A model generated the notes under the pieces. The model searched no databases. It saw nothing but the letters and a program-made list of their open reading frames with translations, and was not told where the DNA came from. DNA of 64,000 nt, taken from assembly GCA_947359465.1 (NCBI GenBank), contig OX375878.1:92813377-92877376 (forward strand), written 5' to 3'. Below are positions 49,313 through 59,815 of the stretch, in pieces (position 1 is the stretch's first letter; each line of letters starts with the position of its first letter). Source of the DNA: Metellina segmentata (Eukaryota; Arthropoda; Arachnida; Araneae; Tetragnathidae). Position numbers and translations under genes: made by a program.

Positions 49313-49430
49313 CCATTTCTTGATAAAAACCTGTCAATGCACTCAAACATTGGTCTTTTCAATTCTTTATTCAACGTCAGAGGTTCGTCTTGAGCAGGGA
49401 ATTCATTCCAATAGACTACGAATTTACATT

Positions 49431-49588
49431 TGGTTTGCGAAACAAATCAACATCACTGGCGACGCTATTATGGCTGTTATCTAATAGCCTATTAATTCAT
49501 AGCAATCACTGGGGGTTAGCGGCCAGTGGTCACACCTGACCCCACGAAAAGAACTGTCACGGGCAACTCCGTGCTGGCCGCGCAGTGT
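49431..49588 (-). repeat. R1 repeat, copy F (5' part, inverted)
   Basis: Its reverse complement runs from cactgcgcggccagcacgga through ggggtcaggtgtgaccac to a ttggtttcgcaaacc-like hairpin. It is uninterrupted, so it shows the original sequence at the site where copy E was split. Confidence 0.75.
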
Positions 49589-50536
49589 TTAGTGAACTTA
49601 TAAAGTTTTATTACGCATTGTGTTAACTTATTGAAGTTAATTGTCAGAAAAAGTTACTAGTTTTAATTGTAATTTATTTTAAAGTGTCGTGAGCCACTAC
49701 CAATTTTTTACTTAAAAAAACAAAACAAAATCCCATTTTGTCACCCTCGTCTGTGATGACACCCTGGGCGGCCCGCACCCCCCTTCCTACGCCACTGCCA
49801 CTGCTCGCTAACCCTTGGTGATTGCTGCGAATTCCCATTTTGGTTTGCTTCGCAAACTAAATCAGAATTCGTAGCCTATTAGACAACAGCCATTGCATCA
49901 TTGCCCGTGTCGTCATTGTCAAATGCGGCCAAATTCGAATTGAGAAGAGATCCAATCGGCGTTACGTCACAATCTTGCGAAAATATAAATATTTAATTGA
50001 AAAATTATTTGTTACAAAAAATTGAACGAAAAAGGTATCGATCTATTCTAAAAGTTTCCGCAGATTTCAAATACGTTGAAATTTTTACTCTTATCTTTAA
50101 TGATCTAGGAGATGGAAAAAAGGACTACATAACTCCAGTTAAAACTTTATTTGTTTTCTTCATCTGTTGAAATTGTTCCTCGGTAAGTAAATGGAAACGG
50201 AAAAAATTAGTTTTAAATCTTTGCTGCGCATTCCCACTTAATTGCGTAGAGGCGGAAGTTGAAAAAAATTTGGCATGGTTCCAAAGGCAATTAACGTGAC
50301 GTCAGAGGGCGAAAATAGCAAAATCGTTTTGCTTCTTCATTCTCCGAACAGAAGGAAGAGTGGTTAAAAAAAAACTAACAAATTCATTTTAAAATGTTCT
50401 AGGTTGAATTTTAAAATTCGGCTTGACCCAAAAATTCGGACTACCTGTGTGTCAAATCTCATTATTGTAAGTGCCATAGATTCGTCAGGGCAATATATAG
50501 AGACACATACAAACATTTCCTTTTTTAATTGTAGAG

Positions 50537-51003
50537 TTGTAGGCAGGGGCCCATCCCGAAATTTGGACTAAGTTCAATCATGAAAACTTTTTATTTTTTT
50601 TAAATCGAATTTTATTTCTGGCGGAAACAATTTTCTTTAAAAATTTTATTATTTGGACACATATACAATGTTTTTAAATTTAGAAATATAAGACACAAAG
50701 CTTTTAAATTATTTCGTTCCTTTCGAATTACGCTCTTTTAAGCTAGAGATTATTATCCAAATCGACTTTTAAATAATAAGTCAACCTCTTATTTTAAAAT
50801 TTAAATTTAATTGGAGGAAATTTGCAGGGTGAAACTACCGACTAGGTACGCAACTCATTTTCTTTTCCCTTTAGCTGTGTTCAAATTGCGCACTTTTACT
50901 GCAAGTCCTTAAAAAAATAGAATAGAAGAAATTTAAAAAAAAAAATAAAGTTTTCCATAGTTTATTATATATATTCATTATATTTTCATTATAGAGTTAA
51001 GTT
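50537..51003. other. AT-rich spacer
   Basis: No gene. The gcaggggcccatcccg stretch near 50534 could be a decayed hAT-type end. Confidence 0.35.
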
Positions 51004-51078
51004 ATAACTATATTTTCATTTTTTTGAAAAATGCATTCTAAAAGAATGCATTTTTCAAAAAAATGAAAATATAGTTAT
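51004..51078. repeat. Perfect 75-nt palindrome
   Basis: Two 36-base arms (51004-51039 and 51043-51078) are exact reverse complements around the 3-base loop aaa. The arms begin ataactatattttcattttt. There is no visible link to a known transposon end. Confidence 0.97.
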
Positions 51079-52317
51079 TAATAAAATTTGGTTTAATTTG
51101 CAGGACGTTTAAAAAATAAATGTTTTGATTTAAAAAGAAAAGCGAGTGTATAAAATAAATTTTTCTTCCTCATAATAATGTAGATTACTAGAGAATCTTT
51201 TATTTTTGAATATTTTAGGAAAAGTCAAAACCCATCACCAAAACTGAATCTTATTTAGCTTCTCTTTTAATTTATGGCAATAATAAGTTTGCATAGTACC
51301 GTATTTATTAATTGTTGTTATAAAAAAATGCCTATTAAACCAAATTTTTGAAAATTTTTATCGCATCATGAGAGGTAGTTAAAAGCGAACACCTTCTATG
51401 GCAACAAAAATGGAAGAAATGTGAAATTCTGCCGCGAACAGCCATAAGCTCCCTTGAAAAATGCGATAAAACATTCTTCCCACATATTTTCATTCTACTC
51501 AAAATATTGGCGGTTCTTCCAGTCTCGTTGCGACCGGGGAAAGGAGTTTCTCAAGTTTGCGGAGACAGAAGACTTATTTACGAAATACGACTTCAGAAAC
51601 GAGACTAAATGGACTGGTGCTACTTTCAATTCACACAGACATTAAAATATCAGGCGAAGAAGTTCTTGATAAGTTTGCCAGTCCACCAAGAAATACGGAT
51701 TTTGTTTTGTAAAGTTCTCAGCAATTTTTGTCATTTTACAGGGTGTCCACTCTTAACCTTAACTAATAATGTCTTTACTAATTTCTTATCCATTCGTTAT
51801 ATATGCATATTTTCAATAATAAAAATGTTTCGAAAGGAAAAAATTGTATTTAAAACGTTTTGGGTAAAAAAAGTTTTCAATTAAAAAATAAAAATTTAAT
51901 TTTTATTCGGTATTCTAGTTCTATTAGTTATAATTAGTAAACTAATATCCAGATACTCATACATTACACAAAGAAATTTCTATTGAGATAGTAATTAAAA
52001 GTAAATTACCTATCCATCAATTTTACGAGTGGGCCCCCTGTATATAAGAACGAATTATAGAATATTATAGAACAATTATAGAAATGTATATTTCACTATA
52101 AAAATAACATTTAAAATTATATTTCCCAATTTCTAAAAATACATTTAAACTGTCCTTTTTTTTTACCTGTGTCTGACCTTCTGTTCCTTTTAATATCCAT
52201 GCAGGTTTTAAGTCATTATTATATACACTGACATTATTTAAAATGCATAACTACCTATTTTTAGAAATAAATTTTAAACAATTTGAGAATTTCAAATTGT
52301 TGTTGGAATTATATTGA
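51079..52317. other. Intergenic DNA, two unassigned frames
   Basis: Overlapping frames at 51454-51645 and 51609-51884 show no recognisable domain. No other supported feature. Confidence 0.35.
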
Positions 52318-52635
52318 TAATTGGTAATTTCTTTGTTAACGTCGTACTAGAGCAACACAACGGGCTATTGGCGACGGTCCGGGATACAGTCCCTTAAGGG
52401 AAAGATTCGAGGACAACACCTCGTAATTTTGAACCACGGTCAGATGACGAAGCAACACCTGAGCTGGCACCCCACTTTCCAAACTTCCACACCAACCCAA
52501 CGTGAGGACTTTCAGCCACTTGCACCAGCCGCCTCTACACTTTAAGAATGGCAACCGCTTACAAACATCCATGCCCGGACCCGAAACCTTCCGATCTAGA
52601 GGTTAACACCTTAACCACTATATCGGTTGGTCGGC
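52318..52635 (-). repeat. SINE1, full-length, with 13-bp target duplication
   Basis: Read on the minus strand, GCCGACCAACCGATATAGTG opens the tRNA-like head and ttaacaaagaaattacca lies near the 3' end. Flanked by ggaattatattga at 52305-52317 and 52636-52648. The B-box is altered (its reverse reads ggtttcgggtcc), so this copy is probably inactive. Confidence 0.93.
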
Positions 52636-52901
52636 GGAATTATATTGAATTGTTATAATTATTCAAATTGATATCCTGAAGTCTTAAATAGCTTTCGAAT
52701 GTTTGCTTCCCCCAAAATTAATACATTTGTACGATGTATACTAAATTGCTTTAGAGAATATTTGGAACCCCCTAAATAAACTCCTATATACGCCACTGGA
52801 TGTAGGTATATATGAAAGTAAGCTTGTTGAAACTTTTCCTCTATTTCAAAACCAACAAATTAAGATACAGGTTCTTACATTCAGATGATTATATGAGATA
52901 T

Positions 52902-52949
52902 TACTATTCACATTAATTAAGACATGTCTTCATTTAATGTGAATAGTAA
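52902..52949. repeat. 48-bp palindrome next to hAT element
   Basis: tactattcacattaa mirrored by ttaatgtgaatagta around gacatgtc. It ends four bases before the hAT left end. Confidence 0.85.
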
Positions 52950-52953
52950 AATT

Positions 52954-53830
52954 TAGAGCTCGGATTTTGCATATCTTCTTTTTAGTCCTTAATGTTGATA
53001 GAAATCCGTATTGAGTGTTTTTTAGCAATTTGCAACAAAAAAAAGCCCGAATTTATTTTGCATGTTTTTGCACATTTAGGACTATTTTGCATATTTTAGT
53101 TTTTTTGCATGTTTTGTCCATATTTGGACTATTTTTTTCTATTTTTAAACATTTTTTAAAATTGTTTTTCTCAAAGAATTTTGCTTAGCGCGTTTGGAAG
53201 GAAGGTTGTCAGAAGCAATCCAATTCAAATAAACTACGATTCATAAACAAAAAGTGGAAAAGGTGCAAAATGATGAGAAAATTCTACAGCCTTTCATCGC
53301 GTCAAAGTTTGAGGCAGTGTCCCAATCTTAGAAGAACGAGATGTGCCACGATCAAGGCAATGTTGAAATACAATATTGCTTTTTATAAGTTGGAGAATGA
53401 ACATTTTAGAGCCTTCTTGAAGAAGTACACAGGTAAAGAAATTCCTTATGAATCGACACTAAGAAAGAACTACATTACGTTAGTGTACGAGAAGGTGAGA
53501 CAAAAAATACAAAATGAGATAGGTGATTCCATCATCTGGATGACGATGAAACGGCTGACCCCTGCTGGCGATACATAATTTATGTAAGGAGTTAGAGAAA
53601 ACAAATCACTCCACTATCGCCAAGACAGTGGTTGAAGCGATTAATAAATGAAATTGTGCATTAATTGAATGAAAGTGTGGTTCATTTTCACTTTATCCTC
53701 CTCACTACCCTTTTTGTAAGAATGAAATTTTTGTTTTTGCAATTTCACATATTTTGGGGTTTCAGTGCATAATTTGGGATTTTGTAATGCATATTTCAGG
53801 TCATATTTTTGCATATTGATCCGAGCTCTA
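52954..53830 (+). mobile_element. hAT element, internally deleted (877 bp)
   Basis: The ends TAGAGCTCGGATTTTGCATA and, in reverse complement, TAGAGCTCGGATCAATATGC are inverted repeats, followed by ttgcat-rich subterminal DNA on both sides. It holds the transposase N-terminal part (53270-53578). Flanking octamers gtaaaatt and gttataac agree only in part. Confidence 0.8.
53270..53578 (+). pseudogene. hAT transposase N-terminal remnant
   Basis: A 102-codon frame includes YKLENEHFRAFLKKYTGKEI, then PYESTLRKNYI. This is the segment after the BED-type finger in a known hAT group related to CGGBP1. At the 3' end it shifts frame: DETADPCWRYIIYV, next to the expected first catalytic Asp (DETTD...RYI), lies in the +1 frame and soon stops. 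The rest of the transposase is absent. Confidence 0.75.
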
Positions 53831-53939
53831 GTTATAACACTGAATAACTTTCTTTTTTAACTGTTTTTTAAGCGTTATGACACAATCATTCTTCTGCATC
53901 GATAAATTTTCGTGTGTGTATTCATTACTTGACGCCTTG

Positions 53940-54000
53940 CATTTGGTTCAGCATGACCAAATATGGTCCTTGCTCTATACAACCGAAGTAACCTTGTATA
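53940..54000 (+). repeat. SINE2 tail fragment
   Basis: catttggttcagcatgacca and aatatggtccttgctctat match the SINE2 tail. Confidence 0.55.
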
Positions 54001-54304
54001 ATTGCTTGGGTTTTATGGAACATTTTGAAAATTATTGCACTACTTACAATAACATTATATTACTTATTTATTGGATACGTTATTAATTTGATTAAAATGG
54101 AATTATCAAAACACCTACAGTGATGAATCAATGTAGCTATTAAATAAGATGAATTGGGTTTTGTGTAGAACATTAAATTTGTCAAAACATGTTCAGAGCA
54201 TTTCTTTATTCATGAGCATAAACATGCACTTAAAAATAATCAAGGGCGCAATCTTCAAATTACATATTGCATCAGGCAAACAAAAAAGCTCGGTCTGGTA
54301 TGAA

Positions 54305-54530
54305 ACCGCTGTAGCCTGTTTGGAAGAGTAGCTGATTAATAGCTAGTTGTAGTTTGAAAGTTGGAGAGTTGAAGTTCGAAACTCGATCCTAGACCAAAGA
54401 CTGTCGTGTACACGGGGGCTGTTGCACGTTAAGCCTGTAGTGGCCTCAAAGGTCTTCACGTTGGCGTTGCGTGGAAGTTCAGAGTGGGTCGTGTGTTAAT
54501 GGGTTACACCTATGCCTGTGATAATTGTGT
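54305..54530 (+). repeat. SINE1-related copy with variant tRNA head
   Basis: The head has tagcctgtttggaagagtag (A-box region) and aagttcgaaactc (B-box). The body carries gtggcctcaaaggtcttcac, ttggcg and gtggaagttcagagtggg, shared with SINE1. No target duplication found. Confidence 0.65.
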
Positions 54531-54547
54531 GACTTCCCAGGTAGCAC

Positions 54548-54960
54548 ATATATGTCGGCCAATATCGAGAAAAAATATTGGCCAATATTGCCGTCGATAT
54601 TGGCCAACGTAAAAATGTACCCCCCCTGGCGACGTCGCCCCAATATCGTTTTACGACATTGGCCAACGTAAAAATGCCATCGCCCCAATGTTGTTTTCCG
54701 ACATTGCTCAATATCGTTTTCCGACATTGATAGATATTGTTTTCCGACATTGCTCAATATCGTTTTCCGACATTGGCCAACGTAAAAATGACCCCCCTCT
54801 GGCGACATCGCCCCAATGTCGTTTTACGACATTGATAGATATTGTTTTCTTGACATTCAATGTTCGTTTTTTATCATTGCTCAATATTAGCTTTTAAGAT
54901 ACTTCTTGATGTTTTTTTCCCAACATTATTCAATATCTGCTACATAATATTGGGATATTT
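54548..54960 (+). repeat. Palindrome-rich satellite, about 20-bp words
   Basis: Words of the type aatatcgttttccgacattg and gccaacgtaaaaatg repeat many times, mixed with gatagatattg and two longer copies of a ctggcgac.tcgcccc block. Many words are partly self-complementary (atattggccaatat). Minus-strand frames through it (repeated NDIEQCRKT-like units) are artefacts. Confidence 0.85.
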
Positions 54961-55811
54961 TAATTAAATTTTCTTCTTATGGCATGTGATGGTTTTAATC
55001 TTGTGTACCCTCTAAAAAAACAATCTTAAATTTTGTAAAATTTAAAAAATATTAATCATTAAAAAAATATTTATATAATACAATATTTTAGAACATTAAA
55101 GAGAACATATAATATTAAATTGTTAAAAATATGTTTTTATTACAATTTGTGTAACTGTTGTATTGTATAGTACATGAAAGAAAATTGTGGGCAACTTGGC
55201 TTTTTAAAACCTAAACAGGCATCCATTATCAAATCAGACATTCTAAAATCCATTTTCCCCTTTAAATTTACTCCTTGGTAGCTTGAAAAAAAAATTTCAA
55301 ACATAAAACACGTACAGGTACCATTTTTGAGATTTCAATTCAGAAAATTGTTTTAGAAAAATATTCCAGTAAAAATTTTAGCTAAGCTGCTGATATAGTA
55401 GCTAATATTTTATTTTATTAAGTGCATATTTTAAATTATTGTTCCATTTCTTTTGTAGAAATCTAAGGCTATTAAAACTCATTATTGCCAATTGTATAAA
55501 TTATATCTCAAACCAGTAAAATAAACACAAACATCAAGCTGATGCTTGTATTACAATACAACTTGATAAACAGTTGCATGGTATGTAATTCTAAGAACTG
55601 ATTCAGATTTATATAATTTTGATTTAATCTCAAAATGGAATAATTCCCGAAACTTCTGTTAAAAAATCAATATTGTCAGAAATGTTAAATAAGGGAAAAA
55701 AAAGGGCACATTGCAAATTGGCAGAAAAATGAACAGTTCTTACAAATTTCATTTAAATAGAATTTTCCATAAGTTTTAAAAAAAATCACAAATCACAATA
55801 AAATAATTTTT
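54961..55811. other. AT-rich spacer upstream (by + strand) of the orphan exon
   Basis: No repeat or coding sequence identified. It lies just beyond the poly(A) signal of the minus-strand candidate exon. Confidence 0.4.
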
Positions 55812-55817
55812 TTTATT
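55812..55817 (-). terminator. AATAAA poly(A) signal for the minus-strand exon
   Basis: AATAAA on the minus strand, about 77 bases past the TGA of the candidate exon. Confidence 0.45.
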
Positions 55818-55893
55818 CTTAAGACAGATTAAACCCTGGGAACTGTCAAACATTCCAATCAGGTACATTCTTCGGAGTCACCCTTTCAACAAG

Positions 55894-56004
55894 TCAGATT
55901 ATCCGATGAGTGAATTCTTTTGCCATCTCAAACTGCCGCACCAGCGAATGCTTTTCCAAACAACTATGACAGATAAAGTCATGAATAAGAACACAAACAT
56001 CAAC
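55894..56004 (-). CDS. Candidate terminal exon of an unknown gene
   Basis: The minus strand has a strong acceptor (ttgtctacttctgttgtgtcacag). It is followed by 36 open codons starting VDVCVLIHDFICHSCLEKHS, then ending FTHRII and TGA, and then AATAAA. I do not recognise the product. The complementary + strand is also open, so coding is not proven. A minus-strand donor (tataag/gtaagg) in a CpG-bearing patch at about 58552 could be the matching first exon. A retroposed or transposon gene is possible. Confidence 0.35.
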   Translation of the reverse strand, partial: VDVCVLIHDFICHSCLEKHSLVRQFEMAKEFTHRII

Positions 56005-56579
56005 CTGTGACACAACAGAAGTAGACAATTAGACAAGTGTTACCCGATTGCTAAGCAAAGATGAGTTACAGTTAGTAATTATTCTCAACACCCTCCCTTA
56101 ATAACATTAACATACATTTTTGTCTTAGTTCAGTCTAGGTTTATGTTAAGATTTTGTAAGCAAATCAGCAATTTGGTATTCAGTTGCAACATATACAATA
56201 TAAATGTTTAATAATTTTAAAATATCATGAGCATACTTCAATTTAATATTGAAATGTTTTAATCTGGAATAATTATTTTCATTTAATATGGCCTTAATGA
56301 CTGACTGAAGCACAAAATTTTGTCGCATGTGTATCAATACAAAAAAAGGCTTGTTTACAAAACAAAAATAGCTGTAGAAAAAGAGAAGGTGCAGTTTTTC
56401 AGTGGTGGTTTATTTTAAAATAGTACTGATCCAATAAAATATTCTTTTTCATGTCATTTAACAAGAAATTAATAATTTTCAGTGAATTATCACAAATCAC
56501 TCAGTTGTCATCAGAGTTAAAACTGGCTTTAAAAAATATATATATATCAGCTTACTGTAAAAACTCTTGTTTTGATAAA

Positions 56580-56638
56580 TGTAATAGAAATTACTTAATA
56601 TGTAATAGAAATTACTTAATATGTAATAGAAATTACTA
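56580..56638 (+). repeat. 21-bp tandem repeat, three units
   Basis: gtaatagaaattacttaatat occurs nearly three times in a row, inside the gap of the copia relic. Confidence 0.9.
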
Positions 56639-57561
56639 AAATAAAATAACACTAGCAAAAAATAAGTTAACTTTTGTTGTATTTTGTACTTAAAATGCAA
56701 TTATCTCAAAATCAGTTTTTTGCAATTTTGCCAAAGTTCAAAGTACTAAGGCTTTTTGATAAATAGAGTTAAACTGTTTACATTTTTTAGGTCTTGAATA
56801 ACTATTTGATAGACACAGGGAGAACTTTTTGCAAGCTCAGAAAAATTTATAAAAATTAATAAACAAAAAATGTGACATTTTTATAGAAATTTAACACATA
56901 TCGAGTAAAATATTTTTTTTAATGAAAACTCGTAAATAAAATTTTAAAAATCTATCCCTAGGTCTTTTGCATATACTATAACAATATTGTAAAAATTTAT
57001 TTCACCAAAAATATTGAAAAATGACAGATCGAATTGCAAATAAAAACAATTTTTTTTATTGATTATTGCTTTAAATATGTGCTTAATTAATGTTGTGTAG
57101 CACAAATACATCCTGCATAGCTTTAGCCAAAGCCAAAATTTCTTCCTCCAGGCAGCTTCTATTGGCTGCTCTTGAATTTGGCTCAGACAGTAATATAAAT
57201 TATCACAGAATATAAAATATCTGGATGTGTTGTCATGGATAGGTACAATAATGCACCTACAAATTCCTGATTGGGTCCATGGAAAGTTTCATCTTGCACG
57301 AAACACGATGGTGTCGCTTTAGGCACTAGAGGAGTGTCGGCTGGTTTACACCGAGTCATTTTGAATTTATTTAAAATTTTCTCAACATAGGCCTTTTCCT
57401 CTAAGCAAAGTTGTTGCTGAGAAAACTTAATACATATGCCCAGAAAATCTTTCACAACTTAAGCCTGGACATTTCGAACTCATCACTTAGAAGTTGTATC
57501 ACCACCATGACCACTGATTCATAGGAACCAGCAATCAGTAGGTCATCAACATACAGCACTA

Positions 57562-57610
57562 CTAGGGGGCTCCGCCCCTGCTCGTCAACCCCTATGTACC
57601 ACTGTCACTG
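57562..57610 (-). mobile_element. Helitron 3'-end hairpin fragment in copia
   Basis: On the minus strand it ends in aggggc-GGA-gccccct running into CTAG, preceded by gagc, as at 5301-5323. Only about 50 bases remain, at a point that separates two copia reverse transcriptase blocks. Confidence 0.65.
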
Positions 57611-58565
57611 CGCCTGTTTCAGTTTTTAAAGACTTTTTAAAAATTTGCAAACACGACTATTGTTGTTGTTGTAGCCCATGGGTTGTACCCTAAATAAGAT
57701 TTCATCGAGTTCACCATTCAAAACAGTCTTAACATCTAGTGCATAGATCTTCATTTCCCTATGGAGAATAATGACAAAAACCAGTCGTAGTGATGCCATA
57801 CTGATGTTCTTTAAAAAGAAAGAAATAGCTAGTAAAATTATGTATAGTTTTGTTTTATCACTGAATATAAGCTGCAAATTTTTTTGTATAGTTATAAATC
57901 TTAAATGATAAAAAGTTAGGACAAAAAGCATACATTTGGTACACTCAAATTTATGATTTATTAATTTTTAGAAGAAAAATTTGGTGTAAACTAATTTTTT
58001 AGAATGAATAATATTCACAATACTTCACCTTTTGAAGCAAGTTTTTTTTTTAATGAAATTAATCAAATCACACAAAACTTGAAAAGAACAAGCAGTTTTA
58101 CCCATGGTCACAATTTTAAAGCTTCACATCTCAAATTTATTTATTGATTTTTTTTTATGTTAGAAACATTTGGTATAGTCTTTATATAAAACAAAAATCA
58201 GTTAAATTTTTAAATGTTATGTTATGCTTGAACAATATATTTAAACTTACTTTGAAAATGTCCCACTAATATTAATGCAAACAGAACTCTGCTGACATAC
58301 TAATAACTTACTTTCCAAAACAATATAATCTATAACAATAAAAGATGGAAATAGCATTCCACAAAATCGAATGTAACTTGAGAATTTGATACAGTAAACG
58401 ATGAATATTTGCACATCAAAAAATAGTATACTGACAATGTAACAAACTACAAACACGGGCTAAAACTTTATCAATGAAACAAGTAAATATGTTTAATTAT
58501 TCGTATTTAAATATTATTAACATTACAAAATAATGTACAGAAATATCCTTACCTTATAGGACTTG

Positions 58566-58960
58566 CACTTTTAGGGATGACTGCTCTTATTCACTGCTAG
58601 ATTCGGCGAAAAATCGCTGCGGTCTAACCCAAACAACGAACACGTGACCAAGCATAGCTTCAGCTCAAAATTTAAATATCGGCCAACATCAGCTTAACAT
58701 AGGTTTTTGAAAGTTTCTTTTGGGTGCGAAAATGCAGCGCCTAGGGGCACACTAGGTTGCTATAGAATTTCGGAGGTTGCTATAGATTTTGCGGTCTTGG
58801 CTCAAAAACTTTTTTGGCATGGGAGCCAATTCGATTTAAGCCAATTTCGATTTTGGAATGCATTGTAGTGGAAAATCACGCCAGTCGCTCACGTTGCTCG
58901 TCGCTCAGTGCCTGTCGGTGGATTTGATTACGCTCCTTGATATCGCGAAGCTTGCCTGGA
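58566..58960. promoter_or_regulatory. CpG-bearing islet, possible divergent promoter
   Basis: CpG is clearly more frequent here than nearby (tcggcgaaaaatcgctgcgg, aacgaacacgtgacc, cgttgctcgtcgctc). The minus strand leaves through a donor-like tataag|gtaagg at 58552. The plus strand leads to an ATG at 58858 and the SGNH-like relic. A transposon 5' region is an equally good explanation. Confidence 0.25.
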
Positions 58961-59171
58961 ATCGTTTATCCTTTTTTCACAAAATATTTCGTTATTTTAA
59001 AAGTTATTTTGTTTATGATATTAATTTTTGTGTAATCTGTATTTCTTGTATTTGTCAGTTCTCAAATATTGTTTACTTTTCGCTTTGTTGTGTTTTTGAC
59101 TAGTTTCTGCCCTTCTCTTAATTGCTCTTCCTACCTGTAAATTGTCCAAAAATTATAGTGTAACTTAACTA

Positions 59172-59730
59172 TGAAGGTTTTAATTACTGGTGTGGATTCG
59201 ATGGTCAAATACGGAGTAATCAGAAATCATTACGGAAAAATCAGTATTTACCATCACAATGACATGATAATGTAATATATATTCTAGCTTTTCCAGGAAT
59301 CACCATTGAGAATGTAACGGAAAAGAAAGAATCGTGACTTGATTATGGGTCATGTAGGTACCAATAACACCTATGATTGCCTTGAGAAATGCTTCTCAAA
59401 ATTTGAGGAACTGTTGCAAAACATAATAAACTGTATTCAAGAGACGTGCATTGTGATTTCAGCTATATTATCTACCGATAACTACCTCTCTCTCTCCCTT
59501 GAAAAACAAGCTGAGACCTTTTCTTCAGAAAGTGAACACAAAAAATTATCTTCTAAACCACAGGCTGTTTTTCTGCTGCCAAAAGAAGCAAAATATTTTT
59601 TTTGTAGATCCCAGTCATTGGAAAGGTACACTTGAAAAGGTAGTATGGCACAAAAAATTATCTTCTAAACCACAGGATGTTTTTCTACTGCCAAAAGAAG
59701 CAAAATATTTCTTTTTGTAGATCCCAGTCA
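59172..59730 (+). pseudogene. SGNH/GDSL-hydrolase-like relic, probably transposon-derived
   Basis: Broken frames keep the order of the fold: KVLITGVDSMVKY (block I-like), FPGITIENV near 59296, DLIMGHVGTNN at 59338-59370 (the H.GTN block), then CIVISAILST and NIFFVDPSHW near 59600. Such esterase-like domains occur in ORF1 of some CR1-group LINEs and in other arthropod repeats. Stops separate the blocks. A segment of about 113 bp is tandemly duplicated within it. Confidence 0.5.
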
Positions 59731-59815
59731 TTTGGAAAGGTAGTACGGCAAGGCCCAGTCATTTGGAAAGGTAGTATAGCAAATCCCAGTCACTTGGAAA
59801 GGTAGTATGGTAAGG
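59538..59815 (+). repeat. Nested tandem duplications (113-bp then 31-bp)
   Basis: caaaaaattatcttctaaac through agatcccagtcattggaaag is repeated (59538 and 59652). Then cccagtcatttggaaaggta repeats three times at about 31-bp spacing to 59815. Confidence 0.85.

Larger units (their letters stand above)
48350..49425 (-). pseudogene. hAT transposase relic (ZMYM1-like type)
   Basis: Broken minus-strand pieces in the expected order: FPAQDEPLTLNKELKRPMFE near 49340-49420; CKDMVNITARYAVLEPKNLI near 48890-48965; then the hATC block with LRSTMS.VRLS.LAIL.IEN near 48420-48500. A SINE (48990-49312) sits inside the coding order. Stops and shifts make it non-functional. Confidence 0.7.
48217..49797 (-). 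mobile_element. hAT element with perfect 8-bp duplication ccactgct
   Basis: The ends CAGTGGCGTAGC and, in reverse complement, CAGTGGCGTAGG are flanked on both sides by ccactgct (48209-48216, 49798-49805). The minus strand keeps transposase relics: LRSTMSKVRLSALAILLIEN (about 48420-48500), the hATC dimerisation motif of ZMYM1/GTF2IRD2-like hAT proteins, and upstream CKDMVNITARYAVLEPKNLI (about 48890-48965). SINE1 copies and an R1 piece have inserted within it. Confidence 0.9.
48160..50536 (+). repeat. R1 repeat, copy E, split by a hAT element
   Basis: The left part (48160-48216: agcacagcgttgcccgtgac, then ttttcgtggggttaggtgtg) stops at ccactgct. The right part resumes at 49798 with the same octamer and continues cgctaaccc. 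Removing the hAT and one octamer restores the order seen in the uninterrupted fragment at 49431-49588 (gaccactggccgctaaccc). The 3' end reads gccatagattcgtcaggg to about 50536. Confidence 0.8.
56146..57800 (-). pseudogene. Ty1/copia retrotransposon pol remnants
   Basis: Three broken minus-strand blocks lie in pol order. 57626-57800 has YALDVKTVLNGELDEI, the start of the copia reverse transcriptase. About 57470-57560 has the YVDDLLIAG catalytic block and 57183-57455 has KILNKFKMTRCKPADTPL. 56146-56337 has YIVYVATEYQIADLLTK, the RNase H end. Stops, shifts and AT-rich insertions, plus a Helitron end at 57562, disable it. No LTRs were identified. Confidence 0.8.

Noticed and set aside
49069..49374. 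Protein-like frames on both strands
   Set aside because: They cross the SINE1 body and the hAT relic. The minus-strand KELKRPMFE part belongs to the hAT transposase; the rest is repeat.
54479..54808. 109-codon minus-strand frame with repeated QCRKT units
   Set aside because: Translation of the palindrome-rich satellite.
58858..59103. 81-codon + strand frame in the CpG-bearing islet
   Set aside because: It has an ATG but no recognisable motif, splice support or conserved block, so it was not listed as a gene.
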